From contig CALSSW010000001.1 of NCBI GenBank assembly GCA_943789105.1, positions 248,001 to 312,000 of the forward strand: DNA of 64,000 nt, given 5' to 3'. Made by a program: the position numbers and the translations under genes. This DNA is from an uncultured Ulvibacter sp. (GTDB lineage Bacteria; Bacteroidota; Bacteroidia; Flavobacteriales; Flavobacteriaceae). The notes beneath the pieces are model-generated. The model was not told the origin of the DNA and ran no database searches. It saw nothing but the letters and a program-made list of their open reading frames with translations. Positions 8,174 through 17,009 of this stretch are shown one piece after another; position 1 is the first letter of the stretch; each line of letters begins with the position of its first letter.

Positions 8174-11023
8174 TTAATCTTCCATGTATTGGTCTATTGG
8201 TGCGCAGGTACAAATTAGATTTCTATCTCCATAAGCATCATCCACACGTGCTACACTTGGCCAGAATTTATTATCATTAACAAATGCTAGTGGAAATGCT
8301 GCTTGTTGTCTTGTGTATGGTAAATCCCAGATATCTGCAGTAAGTAGGGCCTGTGTGTGAGGTGCATTTTTAAGCACATTATTAGGCTCTTGTTTGCTTG
8401 TTGCTTTAATTTCTTGGCCAATAGAGATCATTGCATCACAGAAACGATCTAACTCCTGAAGGCTTTCACTTTCTGTAGGTTCAATCATCATAGTTCCTGC
8501 CACTGGAAAAGATACTGTTGGAGCATGAAACCCATAATCCATAAGTCGTTTTGCAATATCTACAACTTCTATCCCGTGTTCTTTAAATGGGCGGCAATCA
8601 ATAATCATTTCATGCGCAGCACGGCCTTTTTCTCCGGCGTATAACACATCAAAATGACCATCCAATCTCTCTTTGATATAATTTGCATTTAAAATGGCAT
8701 ATTGTGTAGATTTTTTTAGTCCGTTTTCTCCCAGCATGCAGATATAAGCATAGCTAATCAAACAGGCCAATGCGCTTCCCCAGGGAGCTCCAGAGATGGC
8801 AGTGATGGCTTGCTCGCCACCGGTTTCTATTAAGGGGTTGCTTGGTAAAAACGCAACCAATTGTTTTGCCACACATATTGGCCCCACTCCAGGACCACCA
8901 CCACCGTGGGGTATGGCAAATGTTTTATGCAAGTTTAAATGGCATACATCTGCGCCAATTGCTCCCGGGTTTGTGAGGGCAACTTGCGCATTCATGTTTG
9001 CACCATCCATGTACACTTGGCCACCATTGTCATGAATTAAACCTGTAATTTCTTTAATAGCACTCTCATACACACCATGTGTTGAGGGATAGGTAATCAT
9101 AAGTGCAGCAAGGTTGTCTTTATGCTCTTCTGCCTTAGCGCGCAGGTCTTCTACATCAATGTTTCCTTCTTCATTTGCTTTTGTAACTACTACTTTCATT
9201 CCTGCCATTACTGCACTTGCAGGGTTTGTTCCATGAGCAGAGGACGGGATAAGGCATATGTTTCTATGATGATCATCTCTAGATTCATGGTAAGCTCTGA
9301 TGACCATTAGCCCTGCATACTCTCCTTGGGCTCCACTGTTTGGTTGTAAAGAAGTACCTGCAAATCCTGTAATTTCTGTAAGTTGTTCTTCTAGCTTTTT
9401 TAGCATGGCTTGATATCCTGCTGCTTGCTCTACAGGAACAAATGGATGCATGTTGCCCCACATAGGATTGCTTAGCGGTAGCATTTGAGCGGCAGCATTG
9501 AGTTTCATAGTACAACTTCCAAGGGCTATCATTGAGTGGTTTAAGGCCAAATCTTTGCGTTCAAGTTTCTTGATATAACGCATGAGTTCTGTTTCGCTAT
9601 GATAGGTGTTAAATACGCTGTTTTCTAAAAATGGCGTTTCTCTTGCAATACTTTTTGGAATGCCGTTTCCAGTACTAATTTCTGAAATCTTAAACGATTC
9701 TTTATGGTTTGCCTCTGCGAAGAGTGCTATAATTTTGTTTAGGTCTTTTAAGGTAGTGGTTTCGTTCACCGATATAGAAACAGTTTCTGGGTCTGGGTAA
9801 TAGAAATTCATTTGCTTTGCCTCACTCAGGAATTTAATTTTGCTGGCATCTGTTTTTATAGCGATGGTGTCAAAATAAGTTTCGTTTGCCTGAGTTAATG
9901 CTAAACGCTCTAAAGCAGCGGCAAGTGTCGCAGCATGATTGTGTACTTTATTTGCAATATATGTTAGGCCTTTTGGGCCATGATATACTCCATACATACC
10001 AGCCATTACCGCTAATAGTACTTGAGCGGTACAAATATTACTGGTGGCTTTATCTCTTTTAATGTGTTGTTCCCTTGTTTGAAGCGCCATGCGAAGGGCG
10101 CGGTTTCCTTTTGTGTCTCTGGTAACTCCAATGATACGTCCTGGAATATTACGCTTGTAGGCCTCTTTTGTTGCAAAATAAGCTGCATGTGGCCCACCAT
10201 AACCTAGTGGAATACCAAATCTTTGTGTGGTACCTACCACAACGTCTACCCCAAAGGATCCCGGCGATTCTAATTTTACTAGACTTAGTATGTCTGCAGC
10301 AACTGCTACTTTGATTTGATTTTTATTAGCATCAGCAACAAAAGATCTAAAGTCATACACTTTTCCGCTTTTTCCAGGATATTGTAATATGGCGGCAAAA
10401 AACTCTGAACTAAAGTCAAAATTTTTATGATCTCCAATAACGAGTTCTATTCCAATTGGTGTGGCTCTTGTTTGAAGTAAAGAAAGTGTTTGAGGCAAGA
10501 TATCCTCTGATACAAAAAATTTGTTTACTCCATCCTTCTTTTGTTGTCTTTCTCTTACAGCAAAAAGTAATGCCATTGCCTCTGCAGCAGCTGTGCTCTC
10601 ATCTAGCAGTGAGGCATTTGCTAGTTCCATCCCTGTAAGATCAGTGATCATGGTTTGGTAATTAAGCAGCGCCTCAAGACGTCCTTGTGCAATTTCTGCT
10701 TGATAGGGAGTGTATGCGGTATACCAACCTGGATTTTCAAGGATATTTCTTTGTATTACCGGAGGAGTGATGGCTTGGTGATACCCAAGGCCCATGTAGG
10801 TTTTAAAAACTTGATTTTTTGTAGCAAGTTCTCCAATATGTTCAAGGTACTGATGCTCGCTCATTGCCATATCCAGTGTTAAATCTTTATCCAGCCTAAT
10901 GTCATTAGGTATGGTTTGATTGATAAGTTCCTGCATTGATTGTGCACCAACAGTGTCAAGCATTTTTTGAAGGTCTTTCTTACGAGGGCCAATATGTCTA
11001 AGGGCAAAAGAGTCTGTATTCAT
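8174..11023 (-). CDS. gcvP: Glycine dehydrogenase (decarboxylating), P protein of the glycine cleavage system
   Basis: This PLP enzyme decarboxylates glycine and passes the aminomethyl group to lipoyl-GcvH. At 949 residues it is the long single-chain form (fused P1 and P2 halves), the normal length. The N-terminus SFALRHIGP is typical. The PLP-binding Lys is residue 700, in LNLHKTFAIPHGGGGPG, followed by the Gly-rich loop. Other conserved stretches are SCTMKLNA and QPNSGAQGEY. The gene is monocistronic: a strong terminator follows it, and a 243-base gap separates it from the divergent UbiA-like gene. gcvT and gcvH are not in the window, as is common where these genes are scattered. Confidence 0.98.
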   Translation of the reverse strand: MNTDSFALRHIGPRKKDLQKMLDTVGAQSMQELINQTIPNDIRLDKDLTLDMAMSEHQYLEHIGELATKNQVFKTYMGLGYHQAITPPVIQRNILENPGWYTAYTPYQAEIAQGRLEALLNYQTMITDLTGMELANASLLDESTAAAEAMALLFAVRERQQKKDGVNKFFVSEDILPQTLSLLQTRATPIGIELVIGDHKNFDFSSEFFAAILQYPGKSGKVYDFRSFVADANKNQIKVAVAADILSLVKLESPGSFGVDVVVGTTQRFGIPLGYGGPHAAYFATKEAYKRNIPGRIIGVTRDTKGNRALRMALQTREQHIKRDKATSNICTAQVLLAVMAGMYGVYHGPKGLTYIANKVHNHAATLAAALERLALTQANETYFDTIAIKTDASKIKFLSEAKQMNFYYPDPETVSISVNETTTLKDLNKIIALFAEANHKESFKISEISTGNGIPKSIARETPFLENSVFNTYHSETELMRYIKKLERKDLALNHSMIALGSCTMKLNAAAQMLPLSNPMWGNMHPFVPVEQAAGYQAMLKKLEEQLTEITGFAGTSLQPNSGAQGEYAGLMVIRAYHESRDDHHRNICLIPSSAHGTNPASAVMAGMKVVVTKANEEGNIDVEDLRAKAEEHKDNLAALMITYPSTHGVYESAIKEITGLIHDNGGQVYMDGANMNAQVALTNPGAIGADVCHLNLHKTFAIPHGGGGPGVGPICVAKQLVAFLPSNPLIETGGEQAITAISGAPWGSALACLISYAYICMLGENGLKKSTQYAILNANYIKERLDGHFDVLYAGEKGRAAHEMIIDCRPFKEHGIEVVDIAKRLMDYGFHAPTVSFPVAGTMMIEPTESESLQELDRFCDAMISIGQEIKATSKQEPNNVLKNAPHTQALLTADIWDLPYTRQQAAFPLAFVNDNKFWPSVARVDDAYGDRNLICTCAPIDQYMED

Positions 11024-11058
11024 AGTGTTTTCCTTTGTCAGGAAATAGTATTAATTGA

Positions 11059-11090
11059 ACAATTGTATGGTATGATTTTAAGACAATTGT
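11059..11090. repeat. Pair of identical 8-bp palindromes (ACAATTGT) in the gcvP upstream region
   Basis: ACAATTGT occurs at 11059-11066 and again at 11083-11090, a 24-bp centre spacing. Each copy is its own reverse complement. They lie 36-67 bases upstream of the gcvP start, in the gap shared with the divergent UbiA-like gene. That position would suit a dimeric regulator. AT-rich background makes chance possible. The remainder of the gap (11091-11267) shows nothing I can name. Confidence 0.3.
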
Positions 11091-11267
11091 AATAGAAAAA
11101 CCACCTTAAAATTACAGCTCAAAAATACAACATAAAAAAAATAAAAATGAAATGTTTAACATTTTACAAAGGTTTATTTTTCAACCAAAAACCCATGTTA
11201 CTAACAATCTTTTTAAAAAGTGTTGTTCTAAGGGGGTTTCAAGAAAGGGAATATGTAATTTTATATC

Positions 11268-12089
11268 GTGAAACCACTAATCTCTCTCTTTTCTTTTTAC
11301 ATAAAAAGCAGTATTCATGTTGCTTTAGGGGTCACAGGGCTTGTATTTGTTACAAGTATTGAGTTTAACATATCGTTGCCCAGTGCTTTGTATTGGGTTA
11401 CTTTTTTAGGAACAATTACGGGATATAATTTTATTAAATATGCTGAGATTGCAGGACTGCAGCATAAAAGTCTTATAGGTAGCTTGCAAAACTTGCAAGT
11501 ATTCTCTTTAATGGTATTTTGTTTGTTGGTGTATTTTTTAAGCCAATTAGACCTTGTGGTTATAACATATCTTGGTATGCTTGGTTTTTTAACCTTGCTG
11601 TATGTGATTCCAATTATAAATCATAAAAACTTTCGCTCGATGGTTGGTGTTAAAGTGTTTATAGTAGCACTAGTTTGGTCTAGTCTTACTGTTTTAGTGC
11701 CAGTGTATTATACCACTTGCGCTATCCTAGATCTATTTCTTTGTTTTGCGCAGCGATTTTTTATTGTATTGGCTTTAATAATTCCTTTTGAAATTAGAGA
11801 CCTACCCCAAGACAAGAGGATTTTGGTAACCTTTCCTCAATTATTGGGTGTGCAAAAAACTAAACTTATTGGTGGATTGCTACTTTTTTTCACCCTATTA
11901 CTTGAGGGGTTAAAACAACCATTTGTTTTAAGTATAACAGTACCTTTGTTTATTGTTTGTGGGCTTATAGCTTTTTGTTTGTACCTCTCAGGGGTAGAGC
12001 AATCAAAATATTTTGCCTCTTTTTGGGTAGAGGGTATTGCCTCTTTTTGGGCTATAATGCTATGGGTGACTTATTTTATTTTAGCCTAA
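11268..12089 (+). CDS. UbiA-like integral membrane protein, putative prenyltransferase
   Basis: This is a 273-residue polytopic membrane protein with about eight hydrophobic segments, starting at a GTG. The overall pattern resembles the UbiA prenyltransferase superfamily. The second Asp-rich motif appears as EIRDLPQDK (DxxxD, near residue 180). The first motif, normally NDxxDxxxD, is replaced by YNFIKYAE near residue 55. The missing first motif raises doubt about catalysis or points to a divergent subfamily. It stands alone, divergent from gcvP and converging on the lipoprotein gene that ends five bases away. No substrate can be inferred; quinone, haem or other prenyl pathways are not encoded nearby. 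Confidence 0.6.
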   Translation: MKPLISLFSFYIKSSIHVALGVTGLVFVTSIEFNISLPSALYWVTFLGTITGYNFIKYAEIAGLQHKSLIGSLQNLQVFSLMVFCLLVYFLSQLDLVVITYLGMLGFLTLLYVIPIINHKNFRSMVGVKVFIVALVWSSLTVLVPVYYTTCAILDLFLCFAQRFFIVLALIIPFEIRDLPQDKRILVTFPQLLGVQKTKLIGGLLLFFTLLLEGLKQPFVLSITVPLFIVCGLIAFCLYLSGVEQSKYFASFWVEGIASFWAIMLWVTYFILA

Positions 12090-12094
12090 CAGCG

Positions 12095-12532
12095 CTATAG
12101 GTTTTCTGTCTTTTTTTTAAATCTTAGGGGTTCTTCTATGCCCCAAAACCCTAGAATTAGATTTTCTTTATCAAGCGTTACAATGTAATAACACTCTGGA
12201 GTATCTGAGATAGTTACAATGTACTTGTCTTTCTCTATTGGCGTGTCTTTAAAATTAGTGCCAGCGCAAGAATCTTGTATAGAAAAACCTAAGTTTTTCT
12301 TGACTGCTATACCATCAAAACTATTAACTACTTTTTTAGCTTCAAAAGTCAAAGTGCTTGCAGGGCTTTGTATGTTTACCCAAGTCCCTTGTAGTTGCCT
12401 ATAAACTCTAGCTTTAGATGTGTTATCTGTATCTATAGTTTTTGAATATTGTTGAGTGATTCCTTCTTTCAAGGGTGCTTGTTTGCAAGAAAAGAACAAG
12501 AGTGTAAATAAGGTAATGTAAATGGGGTTCAT
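12095..12532 (-). CDS. Small hypothetical lipoprotein
   Basis: This 145-residue protein is not one I recognise. The N-terminus is a lipoprotein signal peptide with lipobox LFFSC (Cys at residue 16). The mature part contains LQGTWVNIQSPASTLTF, which suggests a lipocalin-like beta-barrel of the kind seen in many flavobacterial secreted proteins. Two further Cys (DSCAGT and ECYYI) could form a disulfide. It follows the M3 peptidase gene after 12 bases on the same strand, so the two are probably co-transcribed. Confidence 0.75.
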   Translation of the reverse strand: MNPIYITLFTLLFFSCKQAPLKEGITQQYSKTIDTDNTSKARVYRQLQGTWVNIQSPASTLTFEAKKVVNSFDGIAVKKNLGFSIQDSCAGTNFKDTPIEKDKYIVTISDTPECYYIVTLDKENLILGFWGIEEPLRFKKKTENL

Positions 12533-12544
12533 GCTATAAATATC

Positions 12545-14581
12545 TTAAACTAGACCTGCTCTTTCTAACAAAGCATCTGGATTTGGTTTTTGACCTCTAA
12601 ATTTAATATACAATTCCATAGGGTCTTGGGTACCTCCCTTAGATAATACAAAGTCTTTAAATTTGTTGGCTACTTTTTTATTAAAGATACCTTCTTTTTT
12701 AAAATAAGCAAACGCATCTGCGTCAAGCACTTCTGCCCATTTGTAGCTGTAGTATCCTGCACTGTATCCTCCTTGAAATATATGGCTAAATGCAGTACTC
12801 ATACAGATATTTGGGTTCTCTGGGTATAACACTGTATCTCCAAAGGCGCCGTTTTCAAATTCTTTTACAGAGCTTATATTTGATGGATCACTGCCATGCC
12901 ATGCCATGTCCAACATACCAAAGCTTAGTTGTCTTAGGGTCTGCATACCTTCATGAAAAGTGGCAGAGGCCTTAATTTTTTCAATGAGCTCCATAGGTAT
13001 TACCTCACCAGTCTTGTAATGGGTTGCAAATAACTCTAGGGTTTGTTTTTCATAGCACCAGTTTTCTAATATTTGACTTGGCAGTTCTACAAAATCCCAT
13101 GAAACATTGGTCCCGCTCAAACTCTTATACTTTGTGTTTGCTAACATTCCATGAAGGCCATGGCCAAACTCATGAAAAAGAGTAGTTACCTCACTAAAAG
13201 TTAATAAGGAGGGTTTTGTAGCAGTTGGTTTTGTGAAATTACACACATTAGAGATGTGAGGTCTGTCATTTATAACACCTTTTCCATCTGGAGTGTCTAT
13301 TATTTGTTGGGGTTTGTAGCTTGTCATCCAAGCGCCACCACGTTTCCCTGCACGAGGATGAAAATCTGCATAAAAAATGGCAACAAGTGCTCCTTGGGTA
13401 TCTACTACGCGATAGGTTTTTACATCTTGGTGATAGGTGTCAATGGTTGGGTCTTCCTTAAACTCAAGATCAAACAATTTGTTGGCTAGGGTAAAAACCC
13501 CTTGGATTACATTCTCTAATTTAAAATAAGGTTTAAGTAACTCATCATCTAAACTAAATTTTTTTTGTTTTAATTTTTCGGCATAATAGGCGCTGTCCCA
13601 TTTTTGTAACTGGTCTATCCCGTCAAGTTTTTTTGCAAAGGCTTCTAGCTCATCAAATTCTTTTTGAGCCGCCGGTCTCGCTTTTACTAATAATTCATTT
13701 AAAAAAGCATGCACCTTTTGAGGTGACTCCGCCATACGCTCCTCTAAAACAAAATGTGCATGACTTTCATAGCCCAGAAGTTGGGCTCTTTGGTGTCTTA
13801 GTTTTACAATATCTAAAACGTTTTGCTGGTTATTTTGCGGCTTGTTTTTAAAGGCTCTAGCACCAAAGGCTAGGGCTAGTTTTTTACGTAATGCTCTGTT
13901 TTGAGCATATTTCATAAACGGCACATAGCTCGGGTAGTCTAAGGTAATAACCCACCCTTTCTTGCCTTTCTCTGCTGCCACTTGTTTGGCAGCTTCTTTT
14001 GCTCCCTCTGGTAAGCCTTCAAGATCCTGTTCCTTGTTTATTAATAATTCAAAGGCGTTTGTCTGGGCTAGTACATTTTCTCCAAAGCGTAATCCTAGTT
14101 TAGAAAGCTTGGTGTCTATGCTACGAAGTTGTATTTTTTTTTCCTCAGATAGATTGGCTCCATTTCTAGCAAATCCTTTGTATTGTTTTTCTAGCAACAT
14201 CTGCTGCTCGTCACTTAGGGTAAGTGTTTGCCTAAGATCATACACAGTTTTAACCCTCTTAAAGAGGTCCTGGTTGAGCAGTAAATCATTAGAGAAGTTT
14301 GATAACAGTGGAGAAACTTCTTGCGCTATTTGCTGGATTTGATCATTTGTCTCTGCGCTATTGAGATTAAAAAAAATACTTGTGGCTCTGTCAAGGGCCT
14401 TACCTGTATTCTCGAGCGCCTCTACCGTATTTTTAAAAGTAGGTGTGTCTTGGTTTTTTGTAATAAGAGCAACCTCTTGTTTTGTGACATCAATAAGCGC
14501 TGTAATAGCGGGCAAATAATGCTCATTATTAATTTTAGAAAAAGGAGCTAGGTCAAACTGTTGTAGTAATGGGTTATCCAT
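12545..14581 (-). CDS. M3 family metallopeptidase (oligopeptidase A / peptidyl-dipeptidase type)
   Basis: This is a zinc oligopeptidase of 678 residues, the usual size for the PrlC/Dcp group. The zinc motif is HEFGHGLHG (first His at residue 470), followed by the conserved NVSWDFVELPSQILENW segment with the third ligand Glu region. Typical C-terminal blocks FSHIFQGGYSAGYYSYKWAEVLDADAF and GGTQDPMELYIKFRG are present (only parts quoted are diagnostic). No signal peptide is visible, so it should act in the cytoplasm on short peptides, for instance signal peptide fragments. It lies 59 bases downstream of purE, possibly in the same transcription unit. Whether it is an endo-oligopeptidase or a dipeptidyl enzyme cannot be decided here. 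Confidence 0.93.
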   Translation of the reverse strand: MDNPLLQQFDLAPFSKINNEHYLPAITALIDVTKQEVALITKNQDTPTFKNTVEALENTGKALDRATSIFFNLNSAETNDQIQQIAQEVSPLLSNFSNDLLLNQDLFKRVKTVYDLRQTLTLSDEQQMLLEKQYKGFARNGANLSEEKKIQLRSIDTKLSKLGLRFGENVLAQTNAFELLINKEQDLEGLPEGAKEAAKQVAAEKGKKGWVITLDYPSYVPFMKYAQNRALRKKLALAFGARAFKNKPQNNQQNVLDIVKLRHQRAQLLGYESHAHFVLEERMAESPQKVHAFLNELLVKARPAAQKEFDELEAFAKKLDGIDQLQKWDSAYYAEKLKQKKFSLDDELLKPYFKLENVIQGVFTLANKLFDLEFKEDPTIDTYHQDVKTYRVVDTQGALVAIFYADFHPRAGKRGGAWMTSYKPQQIIDTPDGKGVINDRPHISNVCNFTKPTATKPSLLTFSEVTTLFHEFGHGLHGMLANTKYKSLSGTNVSWDFVELPSQILENWCYEKQTLELFATHYKTGEVIPMELIEKIKASATFHEGMQTLRQLSFGMLDMAWHGSDPSNISSVKEFENGAFGDTVLYPENPNICMSTAFSHIFQGGYSAGYYSYKWAEVLDADAFAYFKKEGIFNKKVANKFKDFVLSKGGTQDPMELYIKFRGQKPNPDALLERAGLV

Positions 14582-14640
14582 AAAATAGGCTTATCAGGGG
14601 TAGTTGCTTGAAAAAAAAGTGTTATGTATTTAGATTAACC

Positions 14641-15117
14641 TTAAAGGTTTTTAGCGCTTTGTTCAACTTTTATTTTTAATCCCTCTTTGTAAGCAATTAC
14701 TTTGTCCAGTAAACAGGTATCTGCAGTGCTAATAATTTGCGCAGCCAAGATACCTGCATTTTTGGCTCCGTTTAAGGCAACAGTTGCAACGGGTACCCCG
14801 CCAGGCATCTGCAAGATAGACAACACAGAGTCCCATCCGTCAATACTATTGCTTGACTTTACAGGAACCCCAATTACAGGTAGTGGAGATAAAGAAGCTA
14901 CCATACCTGGCAAATGTGCTGCGCCACCTGCTCCTGCAATAATTACTTTGATACCGCGAGTGTGCGCATTTTTACTAAAGTCAAATAGTTTTTCTGGTGT
15001 GCGATGTGCAGAAACGATATCTACTTCAATTTCTATGTCAAATCCTTTTAAGATATCTATGGCATCTTGCATTACGGGCATATCACTAGTGGATCCCATT
15101 ACTATGGCTACTTTCAT
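14641..15117 (-). CDS. purE: N5-carboxyaminoimidazole ribonucleotide mutase
   Basis: PurE rearranges N5-CAIR to CAIR in de novo purine synthesis (158 residues, cytoplasmic). The N-terminus MGSTSDMPVM and the motifs SAHRTPEKL (catalytic His) and GAGGAAHLPGMVA are diagnostic of class I PurE. LPVIGVPV and PGGVPVATVA follow, also conserved. Its start lies two bases after the purK stop, so the two are translationally close and encode consecutive pathway steps. Confidence 0.98.
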   Translation of the reverse strand: MKVAIVMGSTSDMPVMQDAIDILKGFDIEIEVDIVSAHRTPEKLFDFSKNAHTRGIKVIIAGAGGAAHLPGMVASLSPLPVIGVPVKSSNSIDGWDSVLSILQMPGGVPVATVALNGAKNAGILAAQIISTADTCLLDKVIAYKEGLKIKVEQSAKNL

Positions 15118-15119
15118 AA

Positions 15120-16277
15120 TTATTTGCTTATTACTTTAATACGTTGCTTTACTTTTTGTGCAATCTCTCTTGCGGTGTCAATATTTTCGTTTACAATGGT
15201 GACATGGCCCATTTTTCTGAAAGGGCGCGTTTGTTTTTTTCCATAGATATGTGGTGTTACTCCATCCATGGCCATAATTTCTTCAATGTTTTGATATGCA
15301 ACATCTCCAGTGTGGTTTTGTTCACCTACCAAATTTACCATAATACCCCCTAATTTACTAGCGGTATTACCAAGAGGTAGATCTAGAATTGCTCTGATGT
15401 GTTGTTCAAATTGGTTTGTATAACTAGCCTCAATACTGTAATGACCGGAGTTGTGTGGTCTTGGCGCTACTTCATTTACAATGATTTGATCATCATTTGT
15501 TTGAAACATTTCTACGGCAAGAAGTCCTACATGTTCGAAGGCTTTGGAGACCTCTATGGCTATACTCCTGGCTTTTGCAGCAACTTTGTCGTCAATGCGG
15601 GCAGGACAAATAACATACTCAACTTGGTTTGCCTGAGGATGAAATTCCATTTCAACAACAGGATATGTCTTTACCTGCGCACTTGGGTTTCTTACAACAA
15701 TTACAGCAAGTTCATTTTTAAAAGCAACTAGCTCTTCTGCTATACAAGGGCAGTCTGGCAATAAATCTAGTATGTGAGAATTTTTAATTACTTGAACGCC
15801 CTTTCCGTCATAGCCGCCTTTACAGCTTTTCCAAACAAAGGGTAGTTTTAATTCTCCAGATGCTACTGCTTTTTTAACTTTTGCAATAGTCTCAAAAACA
15901 GAAAATGGAGCGGTGGGTATTTTATGAGTGGTATAAAACTTTTTTTGCACCCCTTTGTCTTGAATATTGCGCAGTGTTTTTGCACTAGGATATACTTTTT
16001 TTCCTTCTTTCTCCAAAGCCTCTAGAGCTTCTATGTTTACACCTTCTATCTCGAAGGTAAGTATGTCTACTTTTTTTCCGAAGGTATACACCGTATCATA
16101 ATCCATTAGATCTCCCTGGGTAAATGCATTACAGGCTATACGGCACGGAGCCTCAAGGCTAGGATCAAGTACGTGTGTGGTGATGTCAAATTTACGGGTT
16201 TCATAAAGCATCATTTTGCCTAGTTGGCCGCCGCCTAAAATCCCGAGTGTGAAATTTGAAGAAAAATAATTTGCCAT
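15120..16277 (-). CDS. purK: N5-carboxyaminoimidazole ribonucleotide synthase
   Basis: PurK is an ATP-grasp ligase that carboxylates AIR to N5-CAIR. I chose the ATG at 16277 (MANYFSSNFTLGILGGGQLG); the frame also opens at 16292, but the extra five residues are not family-like. The protein is then 385 residues, a normal length. The nucleotide-binding GILGGGQLGKM, the ATP-grasp segment KSCKGGYDGKGV and the metal-site NEVAPRPHNSGHY are present. It is the first gene of purK-purE. A TATCTTTG promoter element on the minus strand lies only four bases before this start, which would give a leaderless transcript. Confidence 0.96.
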   Translation of the reverse strand: MANYFSSNFTLGILGGGQLGKMMLYETRKFDITTHVLDPSLEAPCRIACNAFTQGDLMDYDTVYTFGKKVDILTFEIEGVNIEALEALEKEGKKVYPSAKTLRNIQDKGVQKKFYTTHKIPTAPFSVFETIAKVKKAVASGELKLPFVWKSCKGGYDGKGVQVIKNSHILDLLPDCPCIAEELVAFKNELAVIVVRNPSAQVKTYPVVEMEFHPQANQVEYVICPARIDDKVAAKARSIAIEVSKAFEHVGLLAVEMFQTNDDQIIVNEVAPRPHNSGHYSIEASYTNQFEQHIRAILDLPLGNTASKLGGIMVNLVGEQNHTGDVAYQNIEEIMAMDGVTPHIYGKKQTRPFRKMGHVTIVNENIDTAREIAQKVKQRIKVISK

Positions 16278-16281
16278 AACA

Positions 16282-16316
16282 CAAAGATACATTGTTCTTT
16301 CAAATAGCTATCTTTG
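16282..16316. promoter_or_regulatory. Two divergent TAnnTTTG elements between purK and adk
   Basis: TATCTTTG occurs on the minus strand at 16282-16289 (towards purK) and on the plus strand at 16309-16316 (towards adk). The form matches the flavobacterial -7 consensus TAnnTTTG. Neither has a TTG at the usual 19-base distance. A TTG at 16292-16294 is 14 bases from the plus-strand element. The adk transcript would have a leader of about 70 bases. Confidence 0.5.
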
Positions 16317-16391
16317 CCGCGATTAATTATTGTACAACATTTATTAAAATACGGGGTTTTGTAAAACCTTGTACTCCAGAAAACATAAAAG

Positions 16392-16964
16392 ATGACAAAT
16401 ATCGTACTCTTTGGCCCTCCAGGAGCCGGAAAAGGAACGCAAGCACAGGTATTAAAAGTAAAATATCAATTGGTACACATCTCTACAGGTGATGTATTTA
16501 GGTATAACATAAAAAATCAAACAGCATTAGGTACACTAGCCAAGTCTTACATGGATAAAGGTCATCTGGTGCCAGATGATGTAACTATTAAAATGCTTAA
16601 GGCAGAGGTAGAGAAAAATCCTGCTGCCAATGGCTTTGTTTTTGATGGGTTTCCAAGAACAGTGGCTCAGGCAGAGGCCCTTGCTATTTTAATGGATGAA
16701 AAATCTAGTCAAATCAATGCAATGGTTGCTCTTGAGGTAGATGATGAGATATTGGTTGGAAGGTTATTAGAAAGAGGTAAAACAAGTGGCCGCGCCGATG
16801 ATGCAGATGAGGCTATCATTAGAGAACGCGTTGCAGAGTATTATCGTAAAACAGATGTTTTAAAAGACTTTTATAAAGCTAAAGACAGGTACTTTGGGGT
16901 AAATGGTGTTGGAAATATTCAAGAGATTACCGCTCGCTTGAGCGAAGTGTTTGATAGATTATAA
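16392..16964 (+). CDS. adk: Adenylate kinase
   Basis: Adk interconverts ATP + AMP and 2 ADP in the cytoplasm. It has 190 residues with the P-loop GPPGAGKGTQ at residues 8-17, STGDVFR, the AMP-site DGFPRT and the LID region LLERGKTSGRADD. The LID is the short type without zinc-binding Cys. In many bacteria adk sits next to secY in the ribosomal operon; here it is away from it and lies 45 bases before obgE on the same strand, probably co-transcribed. Confidence 0.98.
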   Translation: MTNIVLFGPPGAGKGTQAQVLKVKYQLVHISTGDVFRYNIKNQTALGTLAKSYMDKGHLVPDDVTIKMLKAEVEKNPAANGFVFDGFPRTVAQAEALAILMDEKSSQINAMVALEVDDEILVGRLLERGKTSGRADDADEAIIRERVAEYYRKTDVLKDFYKAKDRYFGVNGVGNIQEITARLSEVFDRL

Positions 16965-17009
16965 CAAGCGTAAGCTTAAAAAAAATTCTTACCCTGGTAA
17001 GAAAATGGT

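Noticed and set aside
8174-11023. Several 60-80 residue frames on the plus strand inside gcvP (for example 8796-9035, 10655-10882)
   Set aside because: They are antisense shadows of a strongly conserved gene and show no family features.
16292-16492. 66-residue frame overlapping the start of adk
   Set aside because: It runs through the adk promoter region and then out of frame through adk; the sequence after the first 30 residues is just a shadow of the P-loop region.
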